DNA of 46,635 nt from CAZOJJ01 sp964580105 (GTDB lineage Bacteria; Bacteroidota; Rhodothermia; Rhodothermales; Rubricoccaceae), in the NCBI GenBank assembly GCA_964580105.1, contig CAZOJJ010000023.1:1-46635 (forward strand), given 5' to 3'. This document shows positions 16,487 through 24,019 of this stretch, piece after piece. Every line of letters begins with the position of its first letter. Positions within the stretch are counted from its first letter, which is position 1. The notes below the pieces were generated by a model that did not search any database, was not told where the DNA came from, and worked only from the letters and a program-made list of their open reading frames with translations. A program made the position numbers and the translations under genes.

Positions 16487-18055
16487 ATGGACCTGACCCT
16501 GCTCGCCCTCGTCATCCCCATCGTCGTCGTCGTGCTGCTGATCATGCTGATCGCCAGCCGCTACAAGACGGTCGCGCCCGACGAGGCCATGATCATCACG
16601 GGCTCCGCCCTCGGCAAGAAGAACGTGCTCACCGACGAGTCCGGCCGCCGGGTCAAGATCGTCCGGGGCGGGGGCGCCTTCATCGTGCCCGTCGTCCAGC
16701 AGAAGGAGTACATCTCGCTCCTCTCGCACAAGCTCGACGTGTCCACGCCGGAGGTCTACACGGCCGAGGGGGTGCCCGTGATGACCGACGGCGTCGCCGT
16801 CATCAAGGTGGGCTCGTCGGTCGAGGACGTGGCGACGGCCGCCGAGCAGTTCCTCGGCAAGCCCGACGAGGCGCTCCGGGGCGAGGCGCGCGAGGTGCTC
16901 GAAGGCCACCTCCGCGCCATCCTCGGCACGCTCACCGTCGAGGAGGTCTACCGCAACCGCGACAAGTTCGCGCAGGAGGTGCAGTCCGTCGCCGCGCGCG
17001 ACCTCAAGAAGATGGGGCTCGCCATCGTCTCGTTCACGATCAAGGACGTGCGCGACAAGAACGGCTACCTCGAAGCGCTCGGCCGCCCGCGCATCGCCGC
17101 CGTCAAGCGCGACGCGGACATCGCGGAGGCCGAGGCCATGCGCGACGCCCGCATCAAGAAGGCCGAGGCCGACGAGGAGGCCCAGAAGGCCGAGCTCATC
17201 CGCGACACCAACGTGGCCGAGGCGACGAAGGAGAAGGAGCTCAAGGTGGCCGCGTTCAAGAAGGACCAGGACACGGCCAAGGCCGAGGCCGACCTCGCCT
17301 ACGCCATCCAGGAGGCGTCGAGCCAGAAGGCCGTCGTGGAGGAGCAGATGCAGGTCGAGCTGGTGCGGAAGCAGCGCGAGGCGGACCTGGAGCAGCTCGA
17401 GATCGTCCGCCGCGAGCGGCAGTACGACTCCGAGGTCAAGAAGAAGGCCGACGCCGACCGCTACGCCATCGAGCAAGCGGCCGAGGCGGAGAAGCTGCGC
17501 CAGATGCGCCGCGCCGAGGCGCGGCAGTTCGAGATCGAGGCCGAGGCGAAGGCGAGGGCCGAGGCCGTCCGCCTCGAGGGCCAGGCCACGGCCGACGCCG
17601 AGCGCGCGCAGGGCGCGGCCCAGGCCGAGGTCGTCCGTCTCAAGGGGCTCGCCGAGGCGGAGGCCAAGGAGAAGCTGGCCGAGGCGTTCGAGAAGTTCGG
17701 CGAGGCCGCCGTGCTCGACCTCCTCGCCCGCATGATGCCGGATCTCGCTCGCGAGATCGCCGCGCCGCTGGCCGCGATCGGCCAGCTCACGGTCGTGGAC
17801 ACCGGCGCGGGGCAGGGCGCCGCCCGCGTCACCAACACCGTCGCCCAGCTCATGGCGACGACGCCGGAGCTCGTCAAGGGCATCGCCGGCATCGACCTCG
17901 GCGCGCTCGCGCAGCGACTCACGGGGAGCGAACCGGCGCGGACGGGCGACGGCGCCTCCCTGCTCCCCGAGGTCGCCGCGAAGGCCGTGGACCCCGAGCA
18001 CCCCACGCGCGACGTGCCCACGCCCAAAGGCCCGGCGAACGACGACGAGGCGTGA
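16487..18055 (+). CDS. Flotillin family protein (SPFH/band 7, YqiK/FloT type)
   Basis: A 522-residue membrane scaffold. An N-terminal hydrophobic helix (residues 3-23) is followed by the SPFH domain (about 27-190, with APDEAMIITG and GGGAFIVPVVQQ), then a long Ala/Glu/Lys coiled coil (about 200-400) with the EAEA and KAEAD repeats typical of flotillins. The C-terminal segment is Gly/Ala-rich. Flotillins organise membrane microdomains and affect fluidity. It is cotranscribed with the NfeD-like gene and ends just before a strong hairpin shared with a convergent gene. Confidence 0.94.
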   Translation: MDLTLLALVIPIVVVVLLIMLIASRYKTVAPDEAMIITGSALGKKNVLTDESGRRVKIVRGGGAFIVPVVQQKEYISLLSHKLDVSTPEVYTAEGVPVMTDGVAVIKVGSSVEDVATAAEQFLGKPDEALRGEAREVLEGHLRAILGTLTVEEVYRNRDKFAQEVQSVAARDLKKMGLAIVSFTIKDVRDKNGYLEALGRPRIAAVKRDADIAEAEAMRDARIKKAEADEEAQKAELIRDTNVAEATKEKELKVAAFKKDQDTAKAEADLAYAIQEASSQKAVVEEQMQVELVRKQREADLEQLEIVRRERQYDSEVKKKADADRYAIEQAAEAEKLRQMRRAEARQFEIEAEAKARAEAVRLEGQATADAERAQGAAQAEVVRLKGLAEAEAKEKLAEAFEKFGEAAVLDLLARMMPDLAREIAAPLAAIGQLTVVDTGAGQGAARVTNTVAQLMATTPELVKGIAGIDLGALAQRLTGSEPARTGDGASLLPEVAAKAVDPEHPTRDVPTPKGPANDDEA

Positions 18056-18064
18056 TGCTCACGT

Positions 18065-18089
18065 GGGGGCGGCCCGCCGGGTCGCCCCC
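18065..18089. terminator. Bidirectional hairpin between flotillin and the convergent small gene
   Basis: GGGGGCGGCCC (18065-18075) pairs with GGGTCGCCCCC (18079-18089), an 11-bp stem with one G-U pair and a 3-nt loop. It starts 10 nt after the flotillin stop and lies downstream of the 88-residue ORF on the other strand. Confidence 0.6.
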
Positions 18090-18112
18090 TATCGCGCCGC
18101 CCTATCGCGCCG
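18087..18112. repeat. 13-nt tandem duplication spanning the stop codon of the 88-residue ORF
   Basis: CCCTATCGCGCCG occurs at 18087-18099 and 18100-18112. The CTA in the second copy (18102-18104) is the complement of the TAG stop; the first copy lies just past it and overlaps the terminator stem. Confidence 0.95.
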
Positions 18113-18368
18113 GGACGTAGCGCCCGTCCGGGCCGACGGTCATGCCGGGCGGCGGCGGCTCCTGCGGGAACTGCCCGATGGGCGGCTCGCCGGTCCATCC
18201 GTTGGGGACGTAATGGACGTGGTTGCCGTGCGAGATGGGTACGTACCCCTTCGGGCTGACCACGCCGCGCTCGGAGGCCCAGATCCCGAGCACGTCTCCC
18301 AGGACGAGCACGAGCACGAGCCCGGCGACGGCGAAGAGTACGAGGCGGACCTTCTGGCGAGTCGTCAT
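18102..18368 (-). CDS. Small membrane-anchored protein, unknown function
   Basis: An 88-residue protein. A short basic start (MTTRQKVR) precedes one hydrophobic helix (about residues 9-30), then a polar outer part with YVPISHGNHVHYVPNGW and a Pro-rich tail ending PDGRYVPAR. The closely placed histidines (HGNHVHY) suggest metal or surface binding, but the family has no function I can name. The promoter box TATTTTCC ends only 6 nt before the ATG, suggesting a leaderless mRNA. The stop codon is duplicated by a 13-nt repeat. Confidence 0.75.
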   Translation of the reverse strand: MTTRQKVRLVLFAVAGLVLVLVLGDVLGIWASERGVVSPKGYVPISHGNHVHYVPNGWTGEPPIGQFPQEPPPPGMTVGPDGRYVPAR

Positions 18369-18373
18369 GGTTC

Positions 18374-18381
18374 GGAAAATA
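18374..18381 (-). promoter_or_regulatory. Putative -7 box immediately before the 88-residue ORF
   Basis: TATTTTCC on the minus strand ends at 18374 and the ATG begins at 18368. A transcript starting at the usual distance would begin at or next to the ATG. Confidence 0.45.
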
Positions 18382-18416
18382 CCGCCGCTCTCCCCGCGCC
18401 GTCATCCCCTCCGGCC

Positions 18417-18929
18417 GTGCCGCCTTCCGATTCGCCCTGCGTTCTGATCGTCATGGGCGTGGCCGGCGCCGGCAAGACGACCCTCGGGCGCGCGCTGGCG
18501 CAGCGCCTCGGCTGGGCCTTCGAGGACGCCGACGCCTTCCACACGCCCGAGGCGGTGGCGAAGATGCGCCGAGGCGAGGGCCTCACCGACGCCGACCGCG
18601 CGCCGTGGCTCGGCCGCCTCGCCAACCTCGTCGGCCGGCACCTCGGAGCGGGGAAGCCGCTCGTTCTGGCCTGCTCGGTACTCAAAGACGAGTATCGCCG
18701 GCGGCTGGCGCAGGGCGACCCGCGCGTTCGCTTCGTCTGGCTCGACCCACCGACCGACGTGCTCGCCGCGCGGCTCGGCAACCGCGCCGATCACTTCGCC
18801 GGGCCGGACCTGCTCGGCAGCCAGCTGCGCGACCTGGAGCCGCCGGCCGAGGCGCTCCGGGTGACCACCGAGGCGGCCCCGGCCGCCATCGCCGAGGTCG
18901 TCATCGACGCGCTCGGGTTGGAGGCGTAG
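18417..18929 (+). CDS. gntK: Gluconokinase (GntK, P-loop type)
   Basis: A 170-residue kinase that phosphorylates D-gluconate to 6-phosphogluconate. The Walker A loop GVAGAGKTT is near residue 15. Family motifs DADAFHTPEAVAKMRRGEGL (substrate and lid), DRAPWLGRL and LACSVLKDEYRRRL follow, along with RADHFAGPDLLGSQL and LEPP near the end. Length is typical. The start is a GTG at 18417; no in-frame ATG gives the P-loop near the N-terminus. No gluconate permease or regulator is adjacent. It converges on the AP2-like gene with 2 nt between. Confidence 0.93.
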   Translation: MPPSDSPCVLIVMGVAGAGKTTLGRALAQRLGWAFEDADAFHTPEAVAKMRRGEGLTDADRAPWLGRLANLVGRHLGAGKPLVLACSVLKDEYRRRLAQGDPRVRFVWLDPPTDVLAARLGNRADHFAGPDLLGSQLRDLEPPAEALRVTTEAAPAAIAEVVIDALGLEA

Positions 18930-18931
18930 GG

Positions 18932-19468
18932 TTATCGAGAAGCCCGCGAGCGCCGCGCCGAGCGGGCCTTCGCCAGGTCGTCCACCTCGGCCTTCTGCGC
19001 ATAGAGGTCGAGGTAGCTGGGAATCTCGTAGCGGTCGCCGTAGATCTCGCGCATCTTTTCCCAGCGGAGCCTGCACGCCCTCTTGAACGCCTCGTCCTCG
19101 CCGTACTTCTTGATCGAGAACGACGTGCCGCGTGCGACGCCCGGCTCGGGGTTCCACGACACCGCGTAGACCTCGTGCTTGATGCCCCGCCGGTCCCGCT
19201 TGAAGGTGCGCGAAATCCCGACGACGCCGGTCGAGTTGTTCTTGTTGCGGCGGATCAGGCGGCGGCGCGGGGCGCCTTCCGGCATGGCTGCGACCTCGGC
19301 CTCCAACTCCTGCCGGTACGCTTTGGCCGCGTCGAAGGCTTTTTCCTTGCCTCCGTACTTGCGGTCGGAGAACAGCCTCGAATACGTCTTGCCATGTCGA
19401 TAAACACGGACTTGCCAGCCGTGGGTCGAATCCGAGTCGATGCGAATGACGCCTTTCGCTCTGGGCAT
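18932..19468 (-). CDS. Tandem AP2-like DNA-binding domain protein
   Basis: A 178-residue, very basic protein without signal or membrane segment. Residues 5-58 (IRIDSDSTHGWQVRVYRHGK to FSDRKYGGKEKAFDAAKAYR) and 78-145 (STGVVGISRTFKR to SFSIKKYGEDEAFKRACRLR) each show the three-strand plus helix pattern of bacterial AP2-like domains, with Trp and Tyr in the strands and an Ala-rich helix. Bacterial AP2 domains are known mostly from homing endonucleases; no HNH nuclease motif follows here, so it may be a regulator or a domesticated remnant. Codon use is less GC-rich than its neighbours, and the upstream 150 bases are the most AT-rich of the window, which suggests acquisition. Confidence 0.7.
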   Translation of the reverse strand: MPRAKGVIRIDSDSTHGWQVRVYRHGKTYSRLFSDRKYGGKEKAFDAAKAYRQELEAEVAAMPEGAPRRRLIRRNKNNSTGVVGISRTFKRDRRGIKHEVYAVSWNPEPGVARGTSFSIKKYGEDEAFKRACRLRWEKMREIYGDRYEIPSYLDLYAQKAEVDDLAKARSARRSRASR

Positions 19469-19806
19469 GATGGGGAGAGGGATGGGACGCGCTAGCAGAT
19501 TAGCAGTCGGCCTGTAGGGTAGCCGGGGGACGCGCCGAGGGGACCACCCACGTTCCGGACGACGCCGGCAGCCGTACGGGTAGAATGCGAAAAAGATAGC
19601 GTACGCGCAAATCCGGTAATAACAAATGTGTGGGAACGGGACGGCGACCGGAGCTCGGAACGGGCGATCGCCCCGGAGGCTCAGAGTGGATCCTGAAGGG
19701 GTGGGCGCCCGGATATGTGCGTGTCTCCGCCGATCCGCCAGGAGTGCGCGTTGTCGAAGCGATACACCCCGCAGGCGACCTTGTGGCCCTGCTTATGATC
19801 CCTCCG
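19469..19806. other. 338-base intergenic region with an AT-rich island
   Basis: No gene with good support lies here. Bases 19575-19630 form the most AT-rich island of the window and hold promoter-like elements facing the AP2-like gene. Bases 19696-19806 on the minus strand stay open in the glycosyltransferase frame after its TAG stop, encoding about 36 residues (including HKVACGVYRFDNAHSWRIGG). I could not assign this piece to a family. Confidence 0.5.
19591..19626 (-). promoter_or_regulatory. Possible promoter for the AP2-like gene
   Basis: On the minus strand TTTG (19626-19623) is followed after 24 nt by TATCTTTT (19598-19591). The spacing is slightly long for a Bacteroidota promoter and the start codon is about 120 nt downstream. 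Confidence 0.3.
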
Positions 19807-20964
19807 CTAAAGCTTCCGGTCTTTCCAGTTGATGCGCGGGAAGAAGGCGAGCACGCTCGGGAGCGTGACGAGGTAGACGAAGAGGTACGCCTCGAAGAGG
19901 GGGAAGACCCGCAACAGCGCCCGTCGTCCGCTCAGTCCGAGCGAGGTCCACAGCAGCGCGAAGTCGGCGCCGGTTTTGGCGAGGAGGGCCCCGAGGCCGG
20001 CGAGTGGGTGGACCAGCAGGGCCACGAGCGGGAGGAGGTGGGCGAGGTGGGCGACGCCGTACACCCCGTACACCCACGCCGGGGCGCGCATCCCGCCTCG
20101 GGCCCAGCGTCGGCGCTGCTGGTACATGTCGGCCAGGCGGCGGAGTGGGAGCGTGTAGTTCCGCAGGCCCGGGTCGAAGGGGTAGCGGACGGTGTAGCCG
20201 GAGTCGTCGGCGATGGTCTTGAACAGCACGTAGTCCTCCGTCACCGAGAACGGCAGCGCCGGGTAGCCGCCGACGGCCTCGTAGGCGGCCCGCCGGAGCG
20301 CCATGTTGTTGCCCATCGCCGTGACGGGCCGGCCGGTCTCGACGAACACCGAGGTCGTCGCGAGGAGGTAGGCCCAGTCGAGCGCCTGGACGGCCTCGAA
20401 CGTGGACGCGTGCTCGACGTAGGTGTGGCCGCACACGACGCCCACCTGCGGGTTCTCCTCGAAGTAGGCAACGTGCCGGCGGACCCACCCCGGCGGCGGT
20501 GCGCAGTCCGCGTCCGTGATGAGCAGCAGCGCCTCGTCGCTGGCCTCGACGGCGGCGTGGATGGCGTTGGCCTTGCCGTAGAGGTCGCCGACCGGGTCGG
20601 GCACGGCGACGTAGTGGAGGCGAGGCCCGTCCGGTTCGTCCGGTCCGCCGTCGCCCGCGAGGGCCAGGGCGCCGACGGAGCGCCTCTGGTAGCGCCGTAC
20701 GACGGCCGCCGTCCCGTCCGTCGAATGGTCGTCGGCAACGTAGATCGAGAGGCGGTCCGGTGGGTAGTCCTGCGCCAGGAGGGCCTCCAGGCAGCGGGGC
20801 AGCCGCGCCTCCTCGTTGCGCGCCGCCACCAGCACGGCCACGCGTGGCCGCGTCGCTGCGGGCGGCGGGGTGTGCGTGGCCCGGGCCGCGTACGCCGCCA
20901 TCGCCAGCATCAGCACGCCGTAGAGGCCCACGACGGCGAAGAGGACGGTGAGGAAGACGACCAT
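19807..20964 (-). CDS. Membrane glycosyltransferase family 2
   Basis: A 385-residue GT-A enzyme with one N-terminal helix (residues 3-25) and two to three C-terminal helices (about 300-375). The catalytic core shows VAVLVAARNEEARLP, DDHSTDGTAA, the DxD-type LLITDADC, the acceptor-site TEDYVLF and QQRRRWARGG (the QxxRW motif of processive or lipid-linked enzymes). It likely transfers a sugar to a lipid or growing glycan at the inner membrane; donor and acceptor are unknown. It is the last gene of a run with a NodB deacetylase (5 nt upstream), a second GT2 and a flippase-like protein. The start at 20964 fits the helix position. Confidence 0.9.
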   Translation of the reverse strand: MVVFLTVLFAVVGLYGVLMLAMAAYAARATHTPPPAATRPRVAVLVAARNEEARLPRCLEALLAQDYPPDRLSIYVADDHSTDGTAAVVRRYQRRSVGALALAGDGGPDEPDGPRLHYVAVPDPVGDLYGKANAIHAAVEASDEALLLITDADCAPPPGWVRRHVAYFEENPQVGVVCGHTYVEHASTFEAVQALDWAYLLATTSVFVETGRPVTAMGNNMALRRAAYEAVGGYPALPFSVTEDYVLFKTIADDSGYTVRYPFDPGLRNYTLPLRRLADMYQQRRRWARGGMRAPAWVYGVYGVAHLAHLLPLVALLVHPLAGLGALLAKTGADFALLWTSLGLSGRRALLRVFPLFEAYLFVYLVTLPSVLAFFPRINWKDRKL

Positions 20965-20969
20965 GAGGA

Positions 20970-21668
20970 CTAGGGGAGGAGAGCGGGGTGGAGGCCTCGG
21001 TCACGGAGCCGGGGCAGCGCCGCGTCGAGCGTGGCGGAGGCGACGGGGTGCGCCGCGCCGCCCTCGTGCAGCACGACGATGGAACCGGGGCGCGCCTTCC
21101 GGAGGAGCCGCCCGGCGAGGGCCTCGGCACGCTCCGGCAGCGAGGCGGCCGAAGGTACGAAGTCGCCCGGCATGAGGTCCCAGAGCACGAGGCGGCGGCC
21201 GTTCTCCCGGCACCACCGGGCGAGGGCGGGCGTGAAGCGGCCGTAGGGCGGACGCACCCGGTCCACGGGCTCGCCGAGGAGAGCCTCGAGCACCGCCGCC
21301 GCCCGGTCGAACGCGGCGAGGGTGACGGGGCGAGAGGTGCGCCAGGCGTCCGCATGGTCCCATCCGTGGACGCCGACGGCGTGGCCCGCCTCCTGCATCG
21401 CGCGGACGAGGTGGGGGTGCCGCTCCGCCCGCTCGCCGAGGACGAAGAACACGGCCCGGGCGCCGAGCCGGTCGAGCCGGTCGAGGAGCGCGGGCGTCGC
21501 CGCCGGATCCGGTCCGTCGTCGAAGGTCAGGTAGAGCGCCGCCTTGTCGTCGGCCGTGCGCGGCGGGCCGCGCCAGGCGACGGCCGGCAGCAGCGGGGCC
21601 GCAAGGCGGGGGATCGCCGTGCCGAGGAGGTCGGCCCGGTACCAGCGTTGGAGGTCGGGGGGGCGCAC
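20970..21668 (-). CDS. Polysaccharide deacetylase (NodB homology domain)
   Basis: A 232-residue CE4-type deacetylase. Motif 1 LYLTFDDGPDP holds the catalytic base and metal Asp, motif 2 is VGVHGWDHAD with two metal His, and motif 3 is VRPPYGRFTP. VLWDLMPGDF and SIVVLHEG supply the remaining active-site residues. There is no signal peptide or membrane helix, so it acts inside the cell or is exported by another route. The GTG at 21668 gives the N-terminal RPPDLQRWY found in related proteins. It lies between two glycosyltransferases, so it probably N-deacetylates a sugar of the same glycan. A -7 box ends six bases before the start. Confidence 0.9.
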   Translation of the reverse strand: MRPPDLQRWYRADLLGTAIPRLAAPLLPAVAWRGPPRTADDKAALYLTFDDGPDPAATPALLDRLDRLGARAVFFVLGERAERHPHLVRAMQEAGHAVGVHGWDHADAWRTSRPVTLAAFDRAAAVLEALLGEPVDRVRPPYGRFTPALARWCRENGRRLVLWDLMPGDFVPSAASLPERAEALAGRLLRKARPGSIVVLHEGGAAHPVASATLDAALPRLRDRGLHPALLP

Positions 21669-21673
21669 GGCGG

Positions 21674-21681
21674 CGAAGCTA
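21674..21681 (-). promoter_or_regulatory. Putative -7 box immediately before the deacetylase gene
   Basis: TAGCTTCG on the minus strand ends at 21674 and the GTG start is at 21668, the same 6-base spacing seen before the 88-residue ORF at 18368. This suggests a leaderless transcript for the deacetylase-glycosyltransferase pair. Confidence 0.45.
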
Positions 21682-21710
21682 CGGCCGTCGGGGCGCTGCG
21701 TCCCGGTACG

Positions 21711-22976
21711 TCACCGCGCCACGCGGCGCCCCTTCCACTCGTAGTTCCCCCACGCCCCCGCCGTCGCGGCGACGACGATGTAGGGGATCTGCCAGAGCTG
21801 CGACACGAGGAAGTACGTCGCGAAGAGCCGCGCCCGGCCGAAGTGCCACGCCGCCCGGCCGAGGAGGGCCGCCTCGGGGACGAGCTTGAGCGCGAGTGCG
21901 GGGAGCAGCACCGGCGTGAGGGCCGGGACGAACGGCCACGCGGGCAGGCCGACGAGGAGACCGAGATAGAACAGGTAGATCGCAGAAAAGAGGGCGACGA
22001 GCCGCTTGTTCGGGTAGTGAGCGCCCTTGGAGGCCCAGCGCCGACGCTGCTCGAAGAACGCCTGCAGCGTCGGCACCGGCTCCGTCACCACGGCGGCCTC
22101 GCGGTCGGGGCAGAAGCGGACGCGGTGCGGCGTGGTGTCGTGGATCTTCTGCATCAGCAACTCGTCGTCGCCGCTGGTGAGGTGGTCGATGCCGTGGAAA
22201 CCGCCGAGCGCCTCGAACACGTCGCGGCGGTAGGCCACGTTGGCGCCGTTGCAGATCGTCGGCCGCCCGGCCCCGATGGCGCCCGCGCCGACGGAGACGA
22301 GCCCGAGGAACTCCAGCGCCTGCATCTGGAGGAACGGCGAGCGGCCGGCGCGGAGGAGCACGGGGCCGGAGACGAAGGCCGTCACGCTGGTGGTGGCCGG
22401 GTCGGCGTCGAGGTCGCCGAAGGCGGCGGCCATGTGGCGGATCCAGCCGGTCGGCGCGGTGCAGTCGGCGTCGGTCGTGAGGATGAGCCGGCCGCGCGCG
22501 TGGGCGATGCCTTTCTCGATAGCCCGCTTCTTGTGGGCGCGCGTGCGCTCCAGGTTGTCGGGCATCCGGAGGAGGCGGAGCCGGTCGCCGTCGGCCGGGT
22601 GCTCGTCCTCGCCGTCGGCCAGGACGGCGGCCGGAGCGTTGACCTCGGCCTGGAGCCGGCGCACGAGCGCGGGCGTGGCGTCCTCCGAGAGGTCGTCCAC
22701 CACGATGACCTCGAAGCGGTCGGCCGGATAGTCGTTGGCGAGGATGGAGCGGACGCAGCCCTCGATCACGGCCGCCTCGTCGCGAGCCGGCACGATGACG
22801 GAGACGAAGGGGATCGGGGAATCGGAGGAGCGGGGAACCGGAGGATCGGAAAGGGCACCGCTTTGCGCTTCCTTCCGTTCCTCCGACAGCACGCGGCGGA
22901 GGCCGAGAGCGAAGGCGCCGACCATCGCGGCGTAGACGGCGCCGGCCGTGAGGAAGACGACGGCGAGCACGCTCAT
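21711..22976 (-). CDS. Membrane glycosyltransferase family 2 (second copy)
   Basis: A 421-residue GT2 with an N-terminal helix (residues 3-25), a GT-A core and three C-terminal helices (about 325-405). Motifs are VSVIVPARDEAAVIEG, VVDDLSEDATP, LTTDADC (DxD), TSGDDELLMQKI and FEQRRRWASKG (QxxRW). It resembles the other GT2 in layout but is clearly diverged. A polar insert SDPPVPRSSDSPIP comes from a GGA/CGG-rich imperfect repeat at about 22820-22860. The start codon overlaps the stop of the upstream flippase-like gene (ATGA), giving tight coupling. Confidence 0.9.
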   Translation of the reverse strand: MSVLAVVFLTAGAVYAAMVGAFALGLRRVLSEERKEAQSGALSDPPVPRSSDSPIPFVSVIVPARDEAAVIEGCVRSILANDYPADRFEVIVVDDLSEDATPALVRRLQAEVNAPAAVLADGEDEHPADGDRLRLLRMPDNLERTRAHKKRAIEKGIAHARGRLILTTDADCTAPTGWIRHMAAAFGDLDADPATTSVTAFVSGPVLLRAGRSPFLQMQALEFLGLVSVGAGAIGAGRPTICNGANVAYRRDVFEALGGFHGIDHLTSGDDELLMQKIHDTTPHRVRFCPDREAAVVTEPVPTLQAFFEQRRRWASKGAHYPNKRLVALFSAIYLFYLGLLVGLPAWPFVPALTPVLLPALALKLVPEAALLGRAAWHFGRARLFATYFLVSQLWQIPYIVVAATAGAWGNYEWKGRRVAR

Positions 22977-23965
22977 GGCGGAGAGGCCGGCTCCGGCACG
23001 GGTTGCGCGGCCGGCTCGGCCGGCTCGGCCGGCTCGGCCGGGGCGACGAGCCGCAGGCGCGGGAGCAGCACCAGCCCGCTCAGCGCCGGGAGCAGGATGT
23101 TGACGGCGAAGACGCCCAGCGAGGCGTTGAAGGCGGCGGCCTCGGCGATGCCGTAGGCGCCCAGGAAGAACACGGCCGCGCTCTCGCGGACGCCGAGGTC
23201 GCCCAGCGTGATGGCCGGGATCGCGCTCTTGGCGAAGAAGACGAGGACGACGCCGGCGTAGGCCCCGCCCCAGGAGGCGCCGGGCGCGAACGCCTGGATC
23301 AACAGCACGAACTGGGTCGAGAACACGCCGTAGCGAAGCGCCGAGAGGGCGAGGAGGATCGCGGCGTCCCGGCCGTCGAAGAGGTCGAGTGCACGGAGGG
23401 CGCGCCGGAGGCGGCGGAAGGGGAGGAGCGTGGTGAGGACGGTCCGCCCCAGCGGCGGGTGGACGAGCAGCACGAGCAGCGCTGCCGCGCCGAGCAGCGC
23501 CACGCCGAGGACGGCCGTCCACGCCAGCACGCCCGCCTCGACGTGCGCGCGGACGAAGGCGGGCAGCACGGCCAGCCCGAAGACGAGGCACGCCGCCAGC
23601 GTCGCCATGCGCTCGGCGAAGGTGAGCGCGGCCGAGGGACCGGGCGGCACGTCGCGCAGGTACAGCGCGCGCCCGACGTAGTCGCCCACGCGGCCGGGCG
23701 TGAGCAGGCCGAGCGGGTAGCCGCTCAGCACCGCCGCGAACGACTGGCGGAACCGGAGGGCCGGCACCAGCCGCCGGACGAGCCGGTGCCACCGGTATGC
23801 TTCCAGCCCGAGGTTGACCGGCAGCAGCGCCAGCGCGGCCAGCACCCAGACCGGTCGGGCATCCCGGGCCGCATCCACGAGCGCCCGCCAGTCCACGAGG
23901 TGGACCAGCGCGGCGAGGGCGCCGGCAGTCAGGAGCAGCTTGACGACGTAGAGACGACGCGGCAT
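22973..23965 (-). CDS. Flippase-like membrane protein (lysylphosphatidylglycerol synthase TM region / UPF0104)
   Basis: A 330-residue polytopic membrane protein with about seven to eight helices. Family landmarks include LGLEAYRWHRLVRRL, GYPLGLLTPGRVGDYVGRA and the helix pair AKSAIPAITLGDLGVRESAA. Relatives without the aminoacyltransferase domain are thought to flip or carry lipid-linked sugars, which suits the two adjacent glycosyltransferases; this is inference. The start ATG at 23965 follows a TAGCTTGC box by 21 nt. The C-terminus is extended by AEPAEPAEP from a perfect 9-nt repeat. The stop overlaps the next gene by 4 nt. Confidence 0.85.
   Translation of the reverse strand: MPRRLYVVKLLLTAGALAALVHLVDWRALVDAARDARPVWVLAALALLPVNLGLEAYRWHRLVRRLVPALRFRQSFAAVLSGYPLGLLTPGRVGDYVGRALYLRDVPPGPSAALTFAERMATLAACLVFGLAVLPAFVRAHVEAGVLAWTAVLGVALLGAAALLVLLVHPPLGRTVLTTLLPFRRLRRALRALDLFDGRDAAILLALSALRYGVFSTQFVLLIQAFAPGASWGGAYAGVVLVFFAKSAIPAITLGDLGVRESAAVFFLGAYGIAEAAAFNASLGVFAVNILLPALSGLVLLPRLRLVAPAEPAEPAEPAAQPVPEPASPP
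23011..23037. repeat. 9-nt tandem repeat, three perfect copies
   Basis: CCGGCTCGG occurs at 23011-23019, 23020-23028 and 23029-23037, encoding AEP repeats at the C-terminus of the flippase-like protein. Confidence 0.92.
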
Positions 23966-23985
23966 GCGGGAGGAGGCAAGACGCC

Positions 23986-23993
23986 GCAAGCTA
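23986..23993 (-). promoter_or_regulatory. Putative -7 box for the flippase-GT cluster
   Basis: TAGCTTGC on the minus strand lies 21 nt before the ATG at 23965 and is identical to the box before mreB. Confidence 0.42.
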
Positions 23994-24019
23994 CGAGCCG
24001 AGGGCGGAGTGCGCCGGGG

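Noticed and set aside
19405..19440. GGTCGAATCC-like sequence as a tRNA T-arm
   Set aside because: It is inside the AP2-like coding region and no cloverleaf can be built around it.
19575..19630. AT-rich island as a possible replication origin
   Set aside because: Only about 50 bases, no DnaA-box cluster and no dnaA, gyrB or dnaN nearby.
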